Below are positions 20,920 to 25,082 of a stretch of DNA of 25,082 nucleotides, one piece after another. The stretch spans positions 1 to 25,082 of the forward strand of contig DAHWKF010000118.1 of assembly GCA_027343785.1 (NCBI GenBank), written 5' to 3'. The number at the start of each line of letters is the position of its first letter. Position 1 is the stretch's first letter. Both the position numbers and the translations under genes were made by a program. The notes beneath the pieces were generated by a model. It was not told where the DNA came from. It worked only from the letters and a program-made list of their open reading frames with translations, and did not search any database. Source of the DNA: Leptospirillum sp. GTDB taxonomy: Bacteria; Nitrospirota; Leptospirillia; Leptospirillales; Leptospirillaceae.

Positions 20920-21579
20920 GTGAATGCCAATAAAACTGTCCGGTTCCTTCAGCGGATTGACCGGTTCCTCCGGGAACAGCAGATACCTGAACCTGCTGCG
21001 GAACGGTTGAGCGGAAAAGGTGACCCCTTTCGAGTTCTGGTTATGACAATACTTTCGCTCCGAACGAAAGATGAAGTCACACTTCCTGCTGCCATGAGGC
21101 TTTTTCAGGATGCTCCGGATCTCCCAACAATGGCGGGACTGGAAGTTCGCAACATCGAAAGCCTGATATTTCCGGTCGGATTCTACAGGACCAAGGCCAA
21201 AACAATCAAGACAATCACGGAAATTGTTTTGGCCCAACACGGAGGAAAGATCCCTGATTCGATGGACGGGTTATTGGCTCTTCCCGGAGTGGGTCTCAAG
21301 ACCGCCAATCTTGTTCTGACGGTAGGATTTGAAAAGGAAGGATTTTGCGTCGACATCCATGTCCACAGAATCATGAACCGTTGGGGCGTCTTGAAGACAA
21401 GGAACCCTGACGAAACCTTTCGCTTGGCCGATCCGGTTCTTCCCCGAAAATGGAAAAGGAGGGCAAATGCCCTCCTTGTATCCTTTGGCCAGTATGTTTG
21501 CCGGCCCGTGTCCCCGTTTTGTTCCCGATGTCCCCTGTTATCGGACTGTGACCGTATCGAAGTGGATAAACACCGGTGA
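20920..21579 (+). CDS. nth: Endonuclease III (DNA glycosylase/AP lyase)
   Basis: Endonuclease III removes oxidised pyrimidines and cuts at abasic sites. This is 219 residues, the usual size. The helix-hairpin-helix LLALPGVGLKTANLVL carries catalytic K127; the catalytic aspartate is D145 in CVDIHVHRI. The [4Fe-4S] loop is complete, C194-x6-C201-x2-C204-x5-C210. The N-terminal motif reads LSLRTKDEVT, the variant with RTKD rather than E. coli-type QATD, seen in several archaeal and bacterial relatives. The start is GTG at 20920, with GGGAGGG five bases ahead. The 3' end overlaps the convergent NuoF-GltD fusion gene by 42 bases. Confidence 0.96.
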   Translation: MNANKTVRFLQRIDRFLREQQIPEPAAERLSGKGDPFRVLVMTILSLRTKDEVTLPAAMRLFQDAPDLPTMAGLEVRNIESLIFPVGFYRTKAKTIKTITEIVLAQHGGKIPDSMDGLLALPGVGLKTANLVLTVGFEKEGFCVDIHVHRIMNRWGVLKTRNPDETFRLADPVLPRKWKRRANALLVSFGQYVCRPVSPFCSRCPLLSDCDRIEVDKHR

Positions 21580-24500
21580 CTCGAGATCCTCAGACTTGTT
21601 GATCTTTTCGGAAGGGTCCATCCGGCCTTCCAGTTCGCAACGAATGCAGCGGGATGCTTCTTTCCAGGCCTCCTGCACATTGAACCCGGTTTCCACCTCG
21701 GAAAAACCTTTCCGGGCTTCAAGCGGAATAGCCGGCATGGGAATCCGGTGCATTTCTCCCAGCGTCATGGGATCTTCCAGAACGGGAGGTGAGTAGAACG
21801 GATAGTTTCTGTCCGGATTTCCCTTGAAATAACGGTCGATAAAGACAGCGCACTGTTCGCCGTCCCGGATTGAATGTATCACATCAAGAGGACCGGTCAT
21901 GGCATCACCACCGGCAAATACGGCCGGTCGGGACTCACTCATCAATGTGTCGGGATCAACCTTGACTGTCCCCCACTTGTGGAATGTAATTCCGTTCTTT
22001 TCAAAAACACTGGTATCCATTGTCTGTCCGATGGCGGCAACAATCGTGTCAACATGTACGCTCTTGATGCTGCCCTTCACCGCAACCGGTTTCCGACGAC
22101 CGCTGTTGTCGAACTCCCGCGAAAGGGTGTTGACCTGGAAGTCGATGACGGATTCCTTTGTTCCGTCCTCATTAACGATTTCACGGATTTCGGTAGGTGC
22201 GAGCAGGAATTCGAACGTGATTCCCTCGTGTTCGGCCTCCTGAACCTCAAACTCGTGAGCAGGCATTTCTTCGCGTGTCCTGCGATAGTAGACCGTGACT
22301 TTTTCCGCCCCTTTCCGGATGGCAGAGCGGGCAACGTCGATAGCCACATTTCCGCCACCGATAACGGCCACTCTCTTTCCGACATGAACCTCCTCCTCCA
22401 GACAGACTTTTCGAAGAAAGACGATTCCATCCTGGACGGAGGGCAAATCTTCTCCCGGTATTTTCATCTTGCTGGGTTTGTGGGCGCCGATGCCGACAAA
22501 GGCCGCATCGAATCCCTGATCAAAAAGGTCTTCGAGGGAAAAATCCCGGCCAAGGGCAACGTTGGTTTTGAATTCCACAGGAAGATTTTCGAAAATGCCG
22601 AGTTCAAAATTGAGAAGCTCCCTGGGCAGACGATATTTTGGTATGCCGACAGCCAGCATTCCCCCAATGACCGGTAGCTGATCAAAAACGGTGACCTTGT
22701 ATCCCATCTTGCCCAGATAGAATGCGCAGGTGATTCCTGCCGGACCGGCTCCGATCACGGCCACGCGTTTGTCCAGATCCGCGTCGGGGTAGTAAACGGG
22801 ACGGATTCCCTGATTGTATTCCCAGTCATAGGCAAATCGCTTCAGCCCGTTGATCGCGATCGGCTCATCCAGGTCACCCCTCCGGCAAGGTCCCTCGCAA
22901 GGCCGGTAGCAGGTTCGACTGATAATACCGGGGAAAGGAAGCCTTTTACGGATTGTTGCCAGGGCTTCGGCGTACTGACCCCTGAAAATTTCCGTGATAT
23001 AGCGGGGAATATCGATTCCCACGGGACATTCGTGCTGACAGGGTGCATAAACAATGTCCTTGCAGGATTGGGAAACACATTTTTTCCGCTTGATGTGGTC
23101 TTCGTACTCTGCCCGGAAATAACGGATGGTGGACAGGACAGGATTGGGAGCCGCCTGGCCCAGACCACAGAGGGAATTGGCCTTGACATAGGTGGAAAGG
23201 TTCACCAGATCATCCAGGTCCTTCATTTCTCCCCGGCCATCGCTGATCCGCTGAATCATGTCCAGCATCACTTTAGTACCATCCCGGCACGGGGTGCACT
23301 CCCCGCAGGACTCATCCTTCGTGAAGGTCATGAAGTATTTTGCCGTATCGACTATACAGTTGGCTTCATCCAGAACGATAATTCCTCCGGAACCCATAAT
23401 GGCTCCCGCAGAAATCAGGGATTCAAAATCGATGGGGGTATCTATCAGATCAACCGGAATACAACCACCGGAAGGGCCGCCAAGCTGGGCCGCCTTGAAT
23501 TTTTTTTGACCTGACATGCCTCCGGCAATTTCATAAACAATTTCCTTGAGGGTTGTGCCTGCCGCAACCTCGATCAAGCCGGTTCGCTTGATCTTTCCCG
23601 TCAGGGCAAATGTCTTGGTTCCCTTTGTCTTTTCCGTTCCGAAACTCGCAAACCATTCTGCCCCTCCCAAAATGATATGGGGAATATTTGCGAGAGTCTC
23701 CACATTATTGATCAGCGTAGGATTGTTCCATATCCCTTTCTGGGCAGGAAACGGCGGCTTGGGCCATGGCATCCCCCGGTCTCCCATGATGGATGCAAGC
23801 AGGGCCGTTTCTTCGCCGCAGACGTATGCTCCTGCGCCCTCCTTGATCTCGATATGGAATGAGAGATCGGACCCCAGAATCCTGTCTCCGAGATACCCTC
23901 TTTCCATCGCCTGAGAGATCGCCTTTTTCAGAAGCCTGATGGCATGGGGATATTCAGCCCGACAATAGATATAACCTTGACGTGCATTTCCGATGGCGAA
24001 GGCACCAATAATCATTCCTTCAATGACGGAATGCGGATCTCCCTCAAGGACGGAGCGATCCATGAAGGCGCCGGGATCCCCTTCGTCTGCATTGCAGACG
24101 ACATATTTGATATCTCCCTGGGATTGGCGGGTAAACTTCCATTTAAGACCTGTCGGAAAGCCCGCGCCACCACGACCACGAAGACCTGACTGGATCAGAG
24201 TTTCAATGACGGCTTCCGGTGTTTTTTCAAGCAATACGGTTTTGAGGGCGTTGTAGCCGCCTGTCTTCAGGTAGTCGTCGATAGAGGCGGGATCGATCAC
24301 ACCGCATCTTTTGGAGACAATTTTGACCTGTTTTCTGAAGTAATCGGCGTCTTTGAGAATGGAAAGGCCTTCAATCGGAGAACTTTCCGACCCGGGCGTC
24401 TGCCCATATACAAGCTCGGGGAAATATGTTCCTTTCAGAAAATGTGCTTCCAAAATGGAAGGAACCGATTCCGGCGTGACTTGCGCGTATGTGATTCGAG

Positions 24501-24684
24501 GTTGTCCGGGCGCTTCGACCTCCAGAATCGGTTCGTTATGACACATACCGATGCACCCGGTCGGGTGGACGGCCAATTCATATCCATTTTCCCGGGCTTC
24601 CTTCTCGACAGCTTCCATTATCCTGCGGGCCCCACTGGCAAGGCCACAGGTTGCCATTCCTATATATATGTTTGTTTTTTCCAT
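21538..24684 (-). CDS. Fusion flavoprotein: NuoE-like ferredoxin + NuoF/HndC + GltD-like
   Basis: This is a 1048-residue soluble oxidoreductase made of three modules. Residues 1-95 form a thioredoxin-like [2Fe-2S] domain (C13 in ATCGLASGA, C44 and C48 in TGCIGMC). Residues 105-535 form NuoF: FMN/NADH site GLRGRGGAGFPTGLKW (168-183), NADEGDPGAF, and the [4Fe-4S] ligands C460, C463, C466 and C506. Residues 540-1000 form a GltD/NfnB-like part: cysteine clusters HECPVG and CYRPCEGPC, FAD motif GAGPAG (645-650), and NAD(P)H motif GGGNVA (776-781). A short C-terminal region has RCIRC (C1013, C1016). It should move electrons between NADH and NADP(H), ferredoxin or a partner enzyme; the partner is unknown and none is encoded beside it. 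The ATG at 24684 is preferred over TTG at 24690, with AAGGGG upstream. It overlaps nth tail to tail. Confidence 0.94.
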   Translation of the reverse strand: MEKTNIYIGMATCGLASGARRIMEAVEKEARENGYELAVHPTGCIGMCHNEPILEVEAPGQPRITYAQVTPESVPSILEAHFLKGTYFPELVYGQTPGSESSPIEGLSILKDADYFRKQVKIVSKRCGVIDPASIDDYLKTGGYNALKTVLLEKTPEAVIETLIQSGLRGRGGAGFPTGLKWKFTRQSQGDIKYVVCNADEGDPGAFMDRSVLEGDPHSVIEGMIIGAFAIGNARQGYIYCRAEYPHAIRLLKKAISQAMERGYLGDRILGSDLSFHIEIKEGAGAYVCGEETALLASIMGDRGMPWPKPPFPAQKGIWNNPTLINNVETLANIPHIILGGAEWFASFGTEKTKGTKTFALTGKIKRTGLIEVAAGTTLKEIVYEIAGGMSGQKKFKAAQLGGPSGGCIPVDLIDTPIDFESLISAGAIMGSGGIIVLDEANCIVDTAKYFMTFTKDESCGECTPCRDGTKVMLDMIQRISDGRGEMKDLDDLVNLSTYVKANSLCGLGQAAPNPVLSTIRYFRAEYEDHIKRKKCVSQSCKDIVYAPCQHECPVGIDIPRYITEIFRGQYAEALATIRKRLPFPGIISRTCYRPCEGPCRRGDLDEPIAINGLKRFAYDWEYNQGIRPVYYPDADLDKRVAVIGAGPAGITCAFYLGKMGYKVTVFDQLPVIGGMLAVGIPKYRLPRELLNFELGIFENLPVEFKTNVALGRDFSLEDLFDQGFDAAFVGIGAHKPSKMKIPGEDLPSVQDGIVFLRKVCLEEEVHVGKRVAVIGGGNVAIDVARSAIRKGAEKVTVYYRRTREEMPAHEFEVQEAEHEGITFEFLLAPTEIREIVNEDGTKESVIDFQVNTLSREFDNSGRRKPVAVKGSIKSVHVDTIVAAIGQTMDTSVFEKNGITFHKWGTVKVDPDTLMSESRPAVFAGGDAMTGPLDVIHSIRDGEQCAVFIDRYFKGNPDRNYPFYSPPVLEDPMTLGEMHRIPMPAIPLEARKGFSEVETGFNVQEAWKEASRCIRCELEGRMDPSEKINKSEDLESPVFIHFDTVTVR

Positions 24685-24686
24685 AA

Positions 24687-24866
24687 TCAATCAATCCCCT
24701 TGGCTTGGTAAGCCGGCTTCTTGGCAAATCGAGACAATTCACCCTTTATCGAAAACAATTTGCGATGATGGAAGGCAAACACAGAATGAGGGGAGGGGTG
24801 ATCAAGCCTGAGCGGGCCTAAAATAAAATTCTTCTCAAAGGAATATAAGGACAAACTGATACTCAC
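24687..24866 (-). CDS. Possible leader ORF ending at the fusion gene's start
   Basis: A 59-codon frame starts at GTG 24866, four bases after AAGAGGAG. It ends TGA at 24687, two bases before the fusion gene's ATG. The product (MSISLSLYSFEKNFILG…) resembles nothing I know and has no clear domain. The good SD sequence and its exact abutment with the next start are its only support. It may be a chance frame in a long leader. Confidence 0.25.
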   Translation of the reverse strand: MSISLSLYSFEKNFILGPLRLDHPSPHSVFAFHHRKLFSIKGELSRFAKKPAYQAKGID

Positions 24867-24918
24867 CGGTCTCCTCTTCATCGAGAAGTCATTTGGAGGG
24901 GCTGGATTTATTCAATTA

Positions 24919-24937
24919 CCGGGTCACCATTGACCGG
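24919..24937. promoter_or_regulatory. Operator-like inverted repeat GGTCA-N4-TGACC
   Basis: GGTCA (24922-24926) and TGACC (24931-24935) form a perfect half-site pair; outer CCGG pairs with a one-base bulge. It lies about 15-30 bases downstream of the expected transcription start of the fusion gene. This is a likely place for a repressor site, or a hairpin at the 5' end of the transcript. The regulator is unknown. Confidence 0.45.
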
Positions 24938-24957
24938 AATAATAAAGCCCTACTTTT

Positions 24958-24987
24958 ATTCTATTGTGATGCAAGAGATTGTGTCAA
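24958..24987 (-). promoter_or_regulatory. Sigma-70-type promoter for the fusion gene
   Basis: On the minus strand a perfect -35 TTGACA (24987-24982) is followed after 18 bases by TAGAAT (24963-24958). This is the best promoter in the window. Transcription would start near 24950, giving a leader of about 265 bases before the ATG at 24684. That leader contains the inverted repeat and the short frame listed separately. Confidence 0.7.
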
Positions 24988-25030
24988 GGATGGGTGGGGA
25001 AATTGAAAGATTTCGGAAAAACGCGCAGGG

Positions 25031-25068
25031 AAAAAATAAAGAGGGGAAAGCCTGGAAAGGCTTTCCCC
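25031..25068 (-). terminator. Intrinsic terminator of a minus-strand gene outside the window
   Basis: GGGGAAAGCC (25043-25052), a six-base loop and GGCTTTCCCC (25059-25068) form a perfect 10-bp stem. On the minus strand it is followed by TCTTTATTTTTT (to 25031). It therefore ends a transcript entering from beyond the right edge and separates it from the fusion gene's promoter. Confidence 0.85.
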
Positions 25069-25082
25069 GGGAAAGATTCCGG

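Noticed and set aside
21874..22677. 267-codon plus-strand frame
   Set aside because: It is antisense to the GltD-like part of the fusion gene and has no family pattern.
1..25082. CRISPR arrays, tRNA, rRNA or insertion sequences
   Set aside because: I saw no regularly spaced repeats, no cloverleaf-like sequence with a CCA end, no rRNA sequence and no transposase frame in the window.

Overview
The window reads as chromosome of a GC-rich Gram-negative bacterium. An Leptospirillum-like acidophilic iron oxidiser (Nitrospirota) is my best guess. This is inferred from the mix of genes: a c-type-haem periplasmic sensor, a NuoE/NuoF/GltD fusion, a Fur-like box, a LolD/FtsX exporter and an AttH/CrtC lipocalin. 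No single marker proves the genus.

Layout. (1) 1-2525: the 3' part of a Xer-type tyrosine recombinase faces a HemW-like radical SAM protein. After these come a 54-bp, very AT-rich island and a small coiled-coil/winged-helix protein. (2) 2720-11271, minus strand: a compact operon of nine tightly joined genes for a type IV secretion system (T4SS). In transcription order it encodes a small two-helix pilin-like protein, a TraL/VirB3-like protein, a TraC/VirB4 ATPase, a VirB5-like secreted protein, a VirB6/TrbL-like channel protein with a long basic tail, VirB8, VirB9, VirB10, and a RavA/MoxR-type AAA+ ATPase where VirB11 would normally lie. No relaxase, coupling protein, VirB1, VirB7 or VirB11 is present. 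(3) 11272-11564: a divergent intergenic region with a Fur-box-like site. (4) 11565-16945, plus strand: a second tightly joined operon of a 3-hydroxyisobutyrate-dehydrogenase-like enzyme, LolD-like ATPase, double-FtsX permease and secreted AttH/CrtC lipocalin. It probably handles a lipophilic compound at the cell envelope. (5) 16875-20827: SemiSWEET transporter, DUF2231 membrane protein, and a minus-strand run of DksA-like factor, Lgt, haem-CXXCH/HAMP sensor and Rrf2 regulator. (6) 20920-25082: endonuclease III faces a 1048-residue NuoE-like/NuoF/GltD-like fusion. The fusion has a clear sigma-70-type promoter, a long leader and an upstream terminator belonging to a gene outside the window.

The strongest candidate for an undescribed system is the T4SS operon. 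It is nearly complete as a membrane-spanning channel, but its only motor proteins are TraC/VirB4 and a RavA-like ATPase, and it lacks DNA-processing genes. Its gene content is closest to DNA-uptake T4SSs such as Helicobacter ComB. A role in DNA uptake, DNA release or protein secretion is inference.

Genes are packed very tightly. Most junctions within the two large operons are ATGA/GTGA/TTGA overlaps or gaps of a few bases, and three convergent gene pairs overlap tail to tail.
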